Assembly (NCBI GenBank): GCA_021295655.1
Contig: JAGWBX010000012.1
Location: 656 to 64,655, forward strand
Direction of reading: 5' to 3'
Origin: Candidatus Latescibacterota bacterium
GTDB lineage: Bacteria; Latescibacterota; UBA2968; GCA-2709665
Length of the DNA: 64,000 nt
Of the stretch, positions 9,768 to 19,389 are shown in pieces; within the stretch, counting starts at the first letter, position 1; the number at the start of each line of letters is the position of its first letter. Both the position numbers and the translations under genes were made by a program. The notes beneath the pieces are model-generated. The model was not told the DNA's origin and did not search any database. It worked only from the letters and a program-made list of their open reading frames with translations.

Positions 9768-10822
9768 GCCGGACCCGCTCGGCCGTATTCGCTGTCCTGC
9801 CCCTGATGTGCGGATTGAATCTGGAACTCGGATACTATTGGCACCTGGTTTTCGGCCAGGCGAAATTGCTTTGGAACCGGCAGCCGATCTCGAACCTGCT
9901 CGCGAGCCGGCACCTGGACCGGGAGGTCCGGGAGCGGCTCGAATTCATCCAGGAGGTGCGACGGTTCGCCGAAAAACAGATCGGGCTTGCCAGGTCCCGT
10001 AATTACGGCACATACATCGATATCGGCGAAGGACCGGTTTCGTGGCAGCTGACTGCGTCGCCAAAAGACCGGATCGAGCCCGTTCAATGGACGTACCCGG
10101 TAGTGGGACGGTTTCCCTACCGGGGTTATTTTGATCTGGACCGGGCGAAGCGGGAACGGAATCGACTGGAGGCCCGGGATTTCGATACGCTGTTGCGGCC
10201 CGTTGGCGCGTACAGTACGCTGGGCTGGTTTGAGGATCCGATCCTGAGCACGATGCTGCGCTATGGCGACGGCGATCTGGCCGAACTCATCATCCACGAA
10301 CTGGCGCACGCGACGGTGTGGATTCCGGGTGAGGTCTCCTTCAATGAGAGTCTGGCGACCTTTGTGGGAGAGGCCGGCGCGCTGCAGTTCATGCGACAGC
10401 GTCACGGACAGGAGTCAGCGGTCGTGAGAGGCATGTTGGACAGGCGGTACGACGAACGGACGTTCAGTCGATTCATGAACGACGTCGCGAATGAACTCCA
10501 GGCGCTCTATGGATCGGAACGAACCTATGGAGAGAAGCTGAAGAAGCGAGAAGTCATCTTCGAGAGCGCAAAGCGCCACTTTTACCGGCTGGATTTGAAG
10601 ACCGGCGCGTATTCCCGCTTTCCACGGCGGCGATTGAATAACGCCGTGATGATGGCCTATCGAACCTACCACGAAAAAGTAGACGTCTTCGATCGCGTGT
10701 ACCTGACGCTGGATGGGGATCTAAAGGCAGCCGTCCGGATCTTCAAGGAATGTGAGTCGCAGACGGACCCCTCCCGATACCTGGAAGATTGGCTGCAGAA
10801 AAACAGGGGTCGGCATCGGTAG
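9764..10822 (+). CDS. Predicted aminopeptidase (COG4324-like)
   Basis: GLNLELGYYWHLVFGQAKLL; DLAELIIHELAHATVWIPGEVSFNESLATFVGEAGA (HExxH-type zinc site). Confidence 0.8.
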   Translation: MSRTRSAVFAVLPLMCGLNLELGYYWHLVFGQAKLLWNRQPISNLLASRHLDREVRERLEFIQEVRRFAEKQIGLARSRNYGTYIDIGEGPVSWQLTASPKDRIEPVQWTYPVVGRFPYRGYFDLDRAKRERNRLEARDFDTLLRPVGAYSTLGWFEDPILSTMLRYGDGDLAELIIHELAHATVWIPGEVSFNESLATFVGEAGALQFMRQRHGQESAVVRGMLDRRYDERTFSRFMNDVANELQALYGSERTYGEKLKKREVIFESAKRHFYRLDLKTGAYSRFPRRRLNNAVMMAYRTYHEKVDVFDRVYLTLDGDLKAAVRIFKECESQTDPSRYLEDWLQKNRGRHR

Positions 10823-10868
10823 TCCCCCTCTCTCGGGATCCATCATTTTCGCACGGATCGAACACGAG

Positions 10869-11186
10869 ATGCCGGAATTTGAGCGCACGTTTCGAAGGAT
10901 CTATCGGGCGGTGGCCAGAATTCCCGAAGGGACCGTAGCCACCTACGGCCAGATTGCCGAAATGGTGGGAGTGGGTCCCAGGCAGGTGGGGCGGGCGCTC
11001 AAGGCATTGCCGGCAGGCACCGTGTGTCCGTGGCACCGTGTGATTAACGCACGGGGGACCGTGTCCATTCGCACGGCCGCCGGAAAGGCGCATCTGGTCC
11101 AGGAACGGCTCCTCGAGGCCGAGGGCGTGATCTTCGTGAACGGGAAAGTCGACCTGGACGTGTTCCGGTGGCACGCGGATCTGTAG
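10869..11186 (+). CDS. MGMT-fold alkyltransferase-like (ATL) protein
   Basis: IPEGTVATYGQIAEMVG...GRALKALPAGTVCPWHRVINARG; PWHRV in place of PCHRV. Confidence 0.88.
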   Translation: MPEFERTFRRIYRAVARIPEGTVATYGQIAEMVGVGPRQVGRALKALPAGTVCPWHRVINARGTVSIRTAAGKAHLVQERLLEAEGVIFVNGKVDLDVFRWHADL

Positions 11187-11226
11187 ACGGTTGGACGGAT
11201 TGCCGTATCAATCATCGGAGTCCACT

Positions 11227-13008
11227 ATGACGCTCAATCCCTTCAGACCCTTCTGGACGCATCTGAGACCCTACAGGAATCGTATTCTCACGGGTCTGTT
11301 GCTGCTGTCGGTCGGGCAGTTGGCGTCAAGCGCGATCCCGCTTGCTTTAAGAGAGGCGGTCGATCTGGTAAAGGAAAGCCTGGACGGCGCTCCTGGCGGC
11401 GTCGATCCTTCCGGGGGGAGTGTCGGCGAGCAGGTTGTTTTCTGGGTATTGATGATCGTTGGTCTTGCACTCGTGCAGATGGGGTTGGAAATGGGCATGC
11501 GCTGGTGCCTGAACAGCGTGTCGAGACTCGTCGAGTATGATATTCGACGGGATTATTTCAAGGCGTTGTTGAGGCTGTCTCTGAGCTACTTTCATCGGAC
11601 GCCGACGGGAGATCTGATTTCCCGGGCGACCAACGACATGAACGCCGTCAGGATGTTTCTTGGATTCGGCGTACGCATGTTGTTTGGCGCGGTTCTGGGT
11701 CTTGCCCTGAGCATGCTGGTGATGTGCTGGATCGACTGGAAACTGGCGATTCTTGCGGTGGTGCCGATGCCCGTGATGGCTCTGGTCATGAACCGTCTGG
11801 CCGGCAGGGTCCATCACGGATTTCGATCCGTGCAGGAACAGTTTTCGCGCATCAGCGCCCGCGTCCAGGAGAACCTGTCCGGCATCCGGGTGGTCAAGGC
11901 GTTTGCTCAGGGCAGGGCGGAGATGGACGCATTCGACGAACTGAGCCGGGACTACATGATAAAGAACCGCAGCCTGATACGTATTCAGAGTCTTCTCTTT
12001 CCGCTGACCTTCCTGATCAGCGGCGCGTCGCTGGCGGTCATTCTCTGGATCGGGGGCGCACAAGTGATCGCGGGGCGGCTGACCCTGGGGGATTTCGTGG
12101 CATTCAACGCCTACCTGACCAAGCTGATCTTTCCAATGATTACCCTGGGTTGGATGATCGACCGGTATCAACGAGGACTGGCGTCAATGAAGCGAATTGA
12201 GGAAGTCCTTGCGACGACGCCCGAAATTCAGGATTCGGCGCATGCAAGGGCGATCGGGACGCTCAACGGTAAAATCGAGTTCCGGAATCTGACCTTTTCG
12301 TACAACGACGTCCCGGTGTTGAAAAACGTTAACCTGCATATCCCGAGGGGCAGCACACTGGCGCTGGTTGGACGCGTGGGATCCGGGAAGACCACGCTGG
12401 CTCGTCTGATTCCACGGTTGATCCAGGCGCCGAGGGGCGCCGTGCTGATCGACGGCATTCCGGTGGAAGAGATTCCGCTGGCCACACTCCGCGCCCGCAT
12501 CGGTTTTGTTCCGCAGGATACGTTCCTGTTCTCGGACTCGCTTCGGGAGAATATCTGCCTGGGGAGCGATGAAGCACCCGAGTCCGACGTTCTGTGGGCG
12601 AGCGAGGTTGCCGGTCTTTCGAGCGATCTTGCGAGTTTTCCGGATGGGATCGAAACGGTCGTTGGAGAACGCGGCGTCACCCTGTCGGGTGGCCAGAAGC
12701 AGCGTACGGCTCTGGCCCGGGCGGTGATCCGTCGACCGGAAATTCTCATCCTGGACGATGCGCTCGCCAGCGTCGATACCCACACTGAAGAGAGGATTTT
12801 GAATCGCCTGCGCGGCACCATGCAGTTCAGAACCACGATACTGATTGCGCACCGCATTTCAACCGTGCAGAATGCGGATCAGATCGCAGTACTGGAAGAA
12901 GGGGTGATTGCCGAGCGCGGTACCCACAACGACCTGATCAGCCGCGGCGGAATCTATGCCGCCATGCACCGCAGACAGCAGTTGACCCGCGAGCTGGAAG
13001 AGATCTGA
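11227..13008 (+). CDS. ABC transporter ATP-binding/permease half-transporter (degenerate Walker B: LILDD)
   Basis: N-terminal TMD; LVGRVGSGKTTLA; LSGGQKQRTALARAVIRRPEILILDDALASVD. Confidence 0.92.
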   Translation: MTLNPFRPFWTHLRPYRNRILTGLLLLSVGQLASSAIPLALREAVDLVKESLDGAPGGVDPSGGSVGEQVVFWVLMIVGLALVQMGLEMGMRWCLNSVSRLVEYDIRRDYFKALLRLSLSYFHRTPTGDLISRATNDMNAVRMFLGFGVRMLFGAVLGLALSMLVMCWIDWKLAILAVVPMPVMALVMNRLAGRVHHGFRSVQEQFSRISARVQENLSGIRVVKAFAQGRAEMDAFDELSRDYMIKNRSLIRIQSLLFPLTFLISGASLAVILWIGGAQVIAGRLTLGDFVAFNAYLTKLIFPMITLGWMIDRYQRGLASMKRIEEVLATTPEIQDSAHARAIGTLNGKIEFRNLTFSYNDVPVLKNVNLHIPRGSTLALVGRVGSGKTTLARLIPRLIQAPRGAVLIDGIPVEEIPLATLRARIGFVPQDTFLFSDSLRENICLGSDEAPESDVLWASEVAGLSSDLASFPDGIETVVGERGVTLSGGQKQRTALARAVIRRPEILILDDALASVDTHTEERILNRLRGTMQFRTTILIAHRISTVQNADQIAVLEEGVIAERGTHNDLISRGGIYAAMHRRQQLTRELEEI

Positions 13009-13047
13009 TCACCCGGTATCCTCGCCTGCACGAACGCCGAGCCCTGA

Positions 13048-14832
13048 ATGCCTGACTCAAACCGCGATATACACGAAGAAGAAATAAGCCGGAAGCCGTT
13101 CGACGCACGGCTGATGTGGCGCCTTCTGGGTTATCTCAAGCCGTACACGATCTGGGTAATTGTCGCATTCCTGCTGATTCTGCTGACGTCGGCAGCCAGG
13201 CAGGCCGGTCCCTATCTGAGCAAGATTGCCGTGGACGACCACATCCTGCCGGGAGACCTGGCGGGTTTGAACCGGATCGTCCTCGTGTTTGTTGGGCTGC
13301 TTGTGTTTCAGTTCCTGGCCGACGTCGCCCAAAGGATGGTTACACAGATGGTTGGCCAGTGGGTGATGTACGATATCCGAAAGGCGATATTCGGGCACCT
13401 TCAACGGTTGCCCATTCGATTCTTCGATCGCACGCCGATCGGACGCCTGATGACCCGAAATACAAACGACGTGGACGCGCTCAACGAGTTGTTTACGGAC
13501 GGGGTCGTCGCCGTGTTCAGCGATATCTTTACGTTGATCGCGATTATGGCGTATATGTTCTACATGGACGCGTCGCTGGCGTTGCTGGTCTGCGCGACGG
13601 TGCCCGTCATGTTCGGGGTGACGTTCTGGTTTCAGGGCCGCATGCTGCGGGCGTTTCGCCTCGCCCGCAGCCGGTTGGCGCGACTTAACGCCTATTTGCA
13701 GGAAAACATCACGGGTATGTCGGTGGTGCAGCTTTTCGGCCGGGAAGGCCGCCATGCGGATCGATTTGACGGTATCAACGGCCGGTATCTGAATGCAAAT
13801 CTGGAGTCTACGCTTTATTATTCGCTCTATTTTCCGATCATGCAGTTGCTGGGTTCCATTGCCATGGCGTTGGTTATCTGGCAGGGCAGCAGCGACGTCG
13901 TCAGGTCGCAGATCGAGTGGGGCGCTCTGATCGCCATGCTGCAGTACATTCCGCGGTTCTTCTGGCCCATTCTGGACGTTGCTGAGCGGTACGCGATTCT
14001 CCAGGCGGCAATGGCGTCGTCGGAGCGGATATTTGAACTCCTGGATACCCGGCCGGAGCCCGGTCTCGACAAGGCGGGGCCGAAGAAGATTCGGGGCGAG
14101 ATCGAGTTTTCAGACGTCTGGTTTGCGTATAACGACGATGACTGGGTACTGAAAGACGTTTCGTTCGTGGTGAAACCGGGGGAACGTCTGGCTATTGTCG
14201 GCGCGACGGGCTCCGGAAAGACGACCGTTATCAACCTTCTGTGCAGGTTTTATGACATTCAACGAGGGCGCATTCGAATTGACGGGGTCGACATCAGGGA
14301 GTGGGACGTGGAGGCATTGAGGCGGCGTGTTGGCGTTGTTCAGCAGGACGTCTTCCTCTTTTCGGGGGACGTCGGGGCGAATATCCGCTTGAGAAACAGC
14401 GAGATCTCGGAACAGAAGGTCGAACAGGCCGCAAGGGACGTCAACGCGGACCGGTTTATCAGTCGTCTGCCCGGGGGATACGGGCATGCCGTCACCGAGA
14501 TGGGCGGCACCCTTTCCGGCGGGCAGCGGCAGTTGCTGGCTTTTGCCCGGGCTATCGCGTTTGATCCGGATATTCTCGTCCTGGACGAAGCCACGTCAAG
14601 CATTGACACGGAAACAGAGGCCTGGATTCAGGATGCCGTGGAAAGACTCATGCGGTCGAGGACTTCAATCGTGATCGCGCATCGCATTTCAACGGTTCGG
14701 CACGCGAACCGGATTCTGGTCTTTCACAAGGGTGAAATAAGGGAAACGGGTACCCACGAAGCCCTACTGGCTACAAGGGGCATCTATCACCGGCTCCACA
14801 GACTCCAGTACATCGGCAGCACCCGGCAGTAA
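13048..14832 (+). CDS. ABC transporter ATP-binding/permease half-transporter (canonical Walker B: LVLDE)
   Basis: N-terminal TMD; IVGATGSGKTTVINLL; LSGGQRQLLAFARAIAFDPDILVLDEATSSID. Confidence 0.93.
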   Translation: MPDSNRDIHEEEISRKPFDARLMWRLLGYLKPYTIWVIVAFLLILLTSAARQAGPYLSKIAVDDHILPGDLAGLNRIVLVFVGLLVFQFLADVAQRMVTQMVGQWVMYDIRKAIFGHLQRLPIRFFDRTPIGRLMTRNTNDVDALNELFTDGVVAVFSDIFTLIAIMAYMFYMDASLALLVCATVPVMFGVTFWFQGRMLRAFRLARSRLARLNAYLQENITGMSVVQLFGREGRHADRFDGINGRYLNANLESTLYYSLYFPIMQLLGSIAMALVIWQGSSDVVRSQIEWGALIAMLQYIPRFFWPILDVAERYAILQAAMASSERIFELLDTRPEPGLDKAGPKKIRGEIEFSDVWFAYNDDDWVLKDVSFVVKPGERLAIVGATGSGKTTVINLLCRFYDIQRGRIRIDGVDIREWDVEALRRRVGVVQQDVFLFSGDVGANIRLRNSEISEQKVEQAARDVNADRFISRLPGGYGHAVTEMGGTLSGGQRQLLAFARAIAFDPDILVLDEATSSIDTETEAWIQDAVERLMRSRTSIVIAHRISTVRHANRILVFHKGEIRETGTHEALLATRGIYHRLHRLQYIGSTRQ

Positions 14833-14843
14833 ACTGTTTTTTG

Positions 14844-14872
14844 TTGACAAAGCGATTCCATTTGTATATCCT
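14844..14872 (+). promoter_or_regulatory. Putative sigma-70 promoter upstream of HU gene
   Basis: TTGACA (14844-14849), 17 bp spacer, TATCCT (14867-14872); alternative TATATC at 14865. Confidence 0.5.
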
Positions 14873-14944
14873 TTCCGCTTGTCCAAACCAAGACGACGGG
14901 TGTGTTTTTCGTTGAGTCAAAAGCCAGTCTCGAAAGGGGTTTCG

Positions 14945-15232
14945 GTGACCAAAGCCGATATCGTCAATCAGATTGCAGAGGCCACGGGGTTGCCGAAATC
15001 GGATACGGCGGCTGTGGTGGAGGGTTTCCTCGACTCGGTTGTGGCGGCGTTAAAACATGGCGAGCACATCGAGATTCGAGGGTTCGGGACATTCAAGGTC
15101 GTGACCAGAGCGCCCCGGATAGGGCGCAATCCCAAAACCGGCGACGTCGTAAAGATCCCCGAACGCCCCGCACCGGTTTTCAAGCCATCCAGAGAATTGC
15201 GGGCAGGCCTTACGGATGAACAGACAGTCTGA
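14945..15232 (+). CDS. HU/IHF family DNA-binding protein
   Basis: GTG start; MTKADIVNQIAEATGLPKSDTAAVVEGFLDSVVAALKHGEHIEIRGFGTFKVVTRAPRIGRNPKTGDVVKIPERPAPVFKPSRELR. Confidence 0.95.
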   Translation: MTKADIVNQIAEATGLPKSDTAAVVEGFLDSVVAALKHGEHIEIRGFGTFKVVTRAPRIGRNPKTGDVVKIPERPAPVFKPSRELRAGLTDEQTV

Positions 15233-15275
15233 ACCCGCGTCGTATCAATGTCAGTCCTAGAAGAAGGAGCATTAA

Positions 15276-15365
15276 TTGCCCTGCGGAAGAAAACGGAAGC
15301 GCCACAAAATCGCGACACACAAGCGCAAGAAACGGCGCAGAAGAGATCGCCACAAAAAGGCCTGA
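15276..15365 (+). CDS. 29-aa highly basic AURKAIP1/COX24-like peptide (small ribosomal-subunit-type protein)
   Basis: TTG start with SD aagaaggag upstream; translates (M)PCGRKRKRHKIATHKRKKRRRRDRHKKA*. Not in ORF track (too short). Confidence 0.75.
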   Translation: MPCGRKRKRHKIATHKRKKRRRRDRHKKA

Positions 15366-15384
15366 CCACTTTCAAGGGCCAAGC

Positions 15385-15462
15385 GGGGCATTAGCTCAGT
15401 CTGGATAGAGCGCTGGTCTCCGGAACCAGAGGTCACAGGTTCGAATCCTGTATGTCCCCCCA
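15385..15462 (+). tRNA. tRNA-Arg(CCG), CCA encoded
   Basis: Acceptor GGGGCAT/ATGTCCC, anticodon arm CTGGT-CTCCGGA-ACCAG, T-arm CAGGTTCGAATCCTG, 3' CCCA. Confidence 0.95.
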
Positions 15463-15723
15463 TGCCATTCAAGGCGCGCCGTCGATCATTCGACGGCTCG
15501 CCTCTTTATTTGCAATCCGCTTACGGATAATCGGGGATATCGAACCCGGAATGCGATCCCGGTGTCCGGGCGGGAGTCATGCCGCGACTCGCGTCGGGGA
15601 TCCGAAGAAAGTGGAACTTTCACGCTTCCAGGTCGTTCCAATCGTACGTCGATCCATATCCGTTCCGGAATCGCCGGCGGGATTGGACGGCGGCTTCACT
15701 GTCGCAGGGGAGTGCACTCAGCT

Positions 15724-16593
15724 TTGGACTTCCAGGAACCGACAAAGAAGCGTCTGCCTCACGACGCCTCCGTACAGCGATACCTGAAGGAACTGCGCCG
15801 CTATCCCCCGATGACGCGCAAAGAGGAGACGGCAACGCTCGCTCGTGCCCGTAAGGGCGATCACAAGGCGATCGAACGGCTCGTTACTTCCAATTTGCGT
15901 TTTGTTGTGAGCGTTGCCCTCGAATATCAGGGCCGCGGCGTGCCGCTTTCGGACCTGATCGCCGAAGGCAACATGGGGTTGATGGAAGCCCTGAACCGGT
16001 TTGACGAAACCCGGGGATACAAGTTCATCAGCTATGCCGTCTGGTGGATTCGCCAGGCGATACTGAATGCGCTGAAACGAACGTCGGCGGTGTCCATGCC
16101 TGCCAACCGGCAGGAGGACATGGATCGCATGGCCCGGCGGTGGGGCCAGATGACTCAGGAGCTGGGTCGAGTGCCTACGGTCGAAGAGGTGGCGAGTGAT
16201 ATGAAGATCAGTCGAAAGCGCGCTGAACGCGCGCTTCGATGCGCCCGGTCGGATCTCTCTCTGGAATCTCCGATCGACGCCGAAGGAGAAAAGACATTGT
16301 TGCAGGTGCTTGACTGCGACGAAGCCCACCCTGATCTGGAGGTCCTGGAAAGAGACCGCACCGAACTGATTAACGCATCCCTCGCGGGCAGTCTCGATAC
16401 GAGGGAGGCAAACGTCATCCGCTCCTATTTCGGGCTGGAAGGCGGCGATCGAAGGACGCTCGGAGAAATCGGCATGGAACTGGGTGTAACGCGTGAACGC
16501 GTTCGGCAGATCCGAAATCGCGCTTTGGGCAAACTGCGACGATATTTCAAGCAACGGGTACGAACCGAGGAGTCCTGGCAGGACCAGGTCTGA
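15724..16593 (+). CDS. RNA polymerase sigma-70 family factor (RpoD/SigA-like, no region 1.1)
   Basis: TTG start with aggggag SD; SNLRFVVSVALEYQGRGVPLSDLIAEGNMGLMEALNRFDETRGYKFISYAVWWIRQAI; LGEIGMELGVTRERVRQIRNRALGKLR. Confidence 0.93.
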   Translation: MDFQEPTKKRLPHDASVQRYLKELRRYPPMTRKEETATLARARKGDHKAIERLVTSNLRFVVSVALEYQGRGVPLSDLIAEGNMGLMEALNRFDETRGYKFISYAVWWIRQAILNALKRTSAVSMPANRQEDMDRMARRWGQMTQELGRVPTVEEVASDMKISRKRAERALRCARSDLSLESPIDAEGEKTLLQVLDCDEAHPDLEVLERDRTELINASLAGSLDTREANVIRSYFGLEGGDRRTLGEIGMELGVTRERVRQIRNRALGKLRRYFKQRVRTEESWQDQV

Positions 16594-16615
16594 TTCCGGA
16601 TCGGCGGCGGATCTT

Positions 16616-16658
16616 GCGGGCAGGGGTTCTCCTTGACCCGCATTTTTATTGTTTTTGC
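16616..16658 (+). terminator. Possible intrinsic terminator after sigma factor
   Basis: GCGGG...CCCGC stem followed by ATTTTTATTGTTTTT. Confidence 0.4.
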
Positions 16659-16872
16659 CTGAGCCCCTGCATCGCGTCATTTCAGCCACGTACCGGGTGA
16701 TGCAGCAAGGGTATAAAGTCATTGATCCAACGGCATTTAATGGTTAACTTGAGCGTGCAATTCGCACCTCGCGGCGCCCCTGATACGACCGTGCAATCCC
16801 ATTGCGTCGCCCAATCCGCAGGACCCCGGTCACGGTTACGAAAGGTGGCCGATACATTTCAGGAACTGACCC

Positions 16873-17646
16873 GTGAGACGTCTGTTGGAATTCCTGGGCA
16901 TGAAGACGGCCCGGTTTCTTTTGCTTACCTATTCGATGTACGGGTATTTCCGGCGTTTTCTTGGCGAACTGCCCAACGTCTATTTCTACAGGCACCAGAT
17001 CATCGAACAATGTTACTCGGTTGGCGTGAATTCGCTGTCTCTTGTTATCCTTGTTTCAGCTTTCAGCGGAATGGCGGTATCCACAATGATGGCCTACCAG
17101 ATGGAGGACTACGTACCGGACTACATGGTCGGCAGTATCGTTGTCCGCTCGGTGCTGCTTGAACTGGCGCCAATTCTCATGGGGCTTGTACTGGCGGGCC
17201 AGGTGGGTGCGGGCATCGCGTCCGAAGTGGGCACAATGAAGGTTTCCGAGCAAGTGGACGCGCTCGTTTCACTGGCTGTGGACCCGGTGGGCTACCTTCT
17301 CATGCCGCGGGTTCTCGCGGGCATCGTGATGATTCCCGTGCTGGTCGTATTCTCCGCCTTCACGTCGATCTATGCGGGTTACGTGATGTCCATCCTGCTG
17401 ATGGATATCACGGTTGCTGATTTCGTGAAGGGCATGAAGCTGGACTGGAGTTCGTACGATCTCGTCGTATGCGTCATCAAGTCCATTGTTTACGGGGGCA
17501 TGATCACCTTCTACGGTTCTTACGCCGGACTGTCGGCAACCGGCGGGGCGCAGGGCGTGGGCCGCGCGGCTACGTCGGCAGTGGTCATTTCGGCAGCTTC
17601 AATTCTGATTCTCGACTATTTCCTGACCAAGACGTTGCTGTATTGA
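16873..17646 (+). CDS. mlaE: MlaE/YrbE family ABC transporter permease
   Basis: VRSVLLELAPILMGLVLAGQVGAGIASEVGTMKVSEQVDALVSLAVDPVGYLLMPRVLAG. Confidence 0.92.
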   Translation: MRRLLEFLGMKTARFLLLTYSMYGYFRRFLGELPNVYFYRHQIIEQCYSVGVNSLSLVILVSAFSGMAVSTMMAYQMEDYVPDYMVGSIVVRSVLLELAPILMGLVLAGQVGAGIASEVGTMKVSEQVDALVSLAVDPVGYLLMPRVLAGIVMIPVLVVFSAFTSIYAGYVMSILLMDITVADFVKGMKLDWSSYDLVVCVIKSIVYGGMITFYGSYAGLSATGGAQGVGRAATSAVVISAASILILDYFLTKTLLY

Positions 17647-17702
17647 AGCCGGTTGTCTTCTTCAGTTTGGATGTGTGGCCTCCCGTGGTGCGGTTTCGAT
17701 GA

Positions 17703-18458
17703 ATGGGACGAGAAATGGCGGATAACGGCGTTGCCATCCGTTTCGAAGCGGTGCACAAGCAATTCGAAAACCTGGAAGTCCTGAAAGGGATGGATCTGGA
17801 AGTCCGGTGGGGTGAAGTCACCACCATTCTGGGGCCCAGCGGATGCGGTAAGAGCGTGACGCTGAAACATATCATCGGGATCGAACAGGCCGACCACGGG
17901 CGGGTGACGGTGGTCGGTCACGATATGAATTCCATCCGGCAGAAGGATCTGAAGGAGCTGCGGAAGCGAATCGGGGTTCTGTTTCAGTCCGCGGCACTGT
18001 TCGATTCGATGAACGTAAAGGAGAATGTGGCATTCGGTCTGCGGATGCATACCCGGATGACAGAACGAGAGATCGATGAGCGGGTCGGCGTATGCCTCGA
18101 CGCGGTTCGGCTTTCCGGGGCGGAGATGACGATGCCCGTCGAACTCTCTGGAGGGATGCGAAAGCGCGCCGCACTGGCAAGGGCAATTGCAATGTCTCCG
18201 GATTTCATCCTCTATGACGAGCCGACTACGGGCCTGGATCCCGGTACAGCCGCAGTGGTTGGCGATTACATATTGAAGCTTCAGAAAGAGCTGGACGTAA
18301 CCTCGGTTGTGGTTACGCACGATCTGCCGCTTGCCCGCAGGATTTCAGACAGGCTTGCCCTGCTATACAACGGAAAAACCGCCATCCAGGGGACACCGGA
18401 GGAGATCGAGAGGAGCGGAAACGACGTCTATGACCTGTTCGTTCAGGGTAAAATCTAA
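17703..18458 (+). CDS. mlaF: ABC transporter ATP-binding protein (MlaF-like)
   Basis: ILGPSGCGKSVTLKHIIGI; LSGGMRKRAALARAIAMSPDFILYDEPTTGLDP. Confidence 0.92.
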   Translation: MGREMADNGVAIRFEAVHKQFENLEVLKGMDLEVRWGEVTTILGPSGCGKSVTLKHIIGIEQADHGRVTVVGHDMNSIRQKDLKELRKRIGVLFQSAALFDSMNVKENVAFGLRMHTRMTEREIDERVGVCLDAVRLSGAEMTMPVELSGGMRKRAALARAIAMSPDFILYDEPTTGLDPGTAAVVGDYILKLQKELDVTSVVVTHDLPLARRISDRLALLYNGKTAIQGTPEEIERSGNDVYDLFVQGKI

Positions 18459-18470
18459 AGCAGGTGTCGC

Positions 18471-19376
18471 ATGATAAGCCGGGAAAAACAGTTATTCCTG
18501 GGCGCCGTCATTTTCCTGGCGATTGCGATAGCCGTTCTGGGTGCGGCGTGGTTGTCGGAGAATTACGCCGGCGCGGCTGGTGGTTATCAGCTGCATGTCT
18601 TTTTCGACAGCGTACCGGGGTTGCAGCCTGGCGATCCGGTATTCATCCGGGGGGTCTGGGCCGGAAAGGTCCTCGATATCAGACTTACCCACGGTTTGCC
18701 ACTCGTAAGTATCGGCTTTGCCGAATTCCGAAACCTGCCCCGAGACTCGAAAGTTCTGTTGCAGGCGGAGGGATTGCTGGGTGGCAAGATGATCGACGTG
18801 CAGGTGGGAACGGAATCCGGCAGGGTGTATGCCGACCACGACACGCTTCGCGGGTTGTCGGAAGGTGGCATCGAAGCAATGACGGAACATGCCGGCGTGC
18901 TGGCGCAGCGTCTTGAGACGGTTCTTGCCGACAGGAATCTGGTCCACGTCGAAGCCCTGCTCGCGAATACGGACAGCGCGGCCGCACTCTTGAAGCAGGC
19001 TGTCGCAGAGAACCGCGAGACCCTTAAGGTTTTGCTGGATGCCGCGGCCCTGGCCGCCGGCGACGCTCGGGAAATTCTGGGCGAGAATCGGCCCGAGGTG
19101 CGTCGGGTCGTCGGGAACATGCGGCGTACGTCCGAAAGGTTGGATGGCATGGCGCGGAAATTCGAGACGGCGCTGGAAACACTTGAGAAGTCACTGTCAG
19201 ATCTGAGTGAGGCCAGCGGGAAACTGCGGCGCGGCGAAGGTACACTGGGCCGTCTCGTCCACGACGAAACGCTGTATCTGGATCTGCAGCGTACGCTTGC
19301 CTCGGTTGACAGCCTTATAATTGACATCAGAGAGGACCCAAAACGGTATCTCAACGTTGACGTCAGCCTGTTCTGA
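18471..19376 (+). CDS. mlaD: MlaD/MCE domain protein
   Basis: N-terminal TM; YQLHVFFDSVPGLQPGDPVFIRGVWAGKVLDI...VLLQAEGLLGGKMIDVQVG; C-terminal helical region; adjacent to mlaEF. Confidence 0.9.
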   Translation: MISREKQLFLGAVIFLAIAIAVLGAAWLSENYAGAAGGYQLHVFFDSVPGLQPGDPVFIRGVWAGKVLDIRLTHGLPLVSIGFAEFRNLPRDSKVLLQAEGLLGGKMIDVQVGTESGRVYADHDTLRGLSEGGIEAMTEHAGVLAQRLETVLADRNLVHVEALLANTDSAAALLKQAVAENRETLKVLLDAAALAAGDAREILGENRPEVRRVVGNMRRTSERLDGMARKFETALETLEKSLSDLSEASGKLRRGEGTLGRLVHDETLYLDLQRTLASVDSLIIDIREDPKRYLNVDVSLF

Positions 19377-19389
19377 TCGGAGGTAAGGG

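Noticed and set aside
16594-16872. Plus-strand ORF 16722-17162
   Set aside because: Out of frame with the well-supported mlaE gene and without recognisable motifs; treated as an intergenic/leader region.
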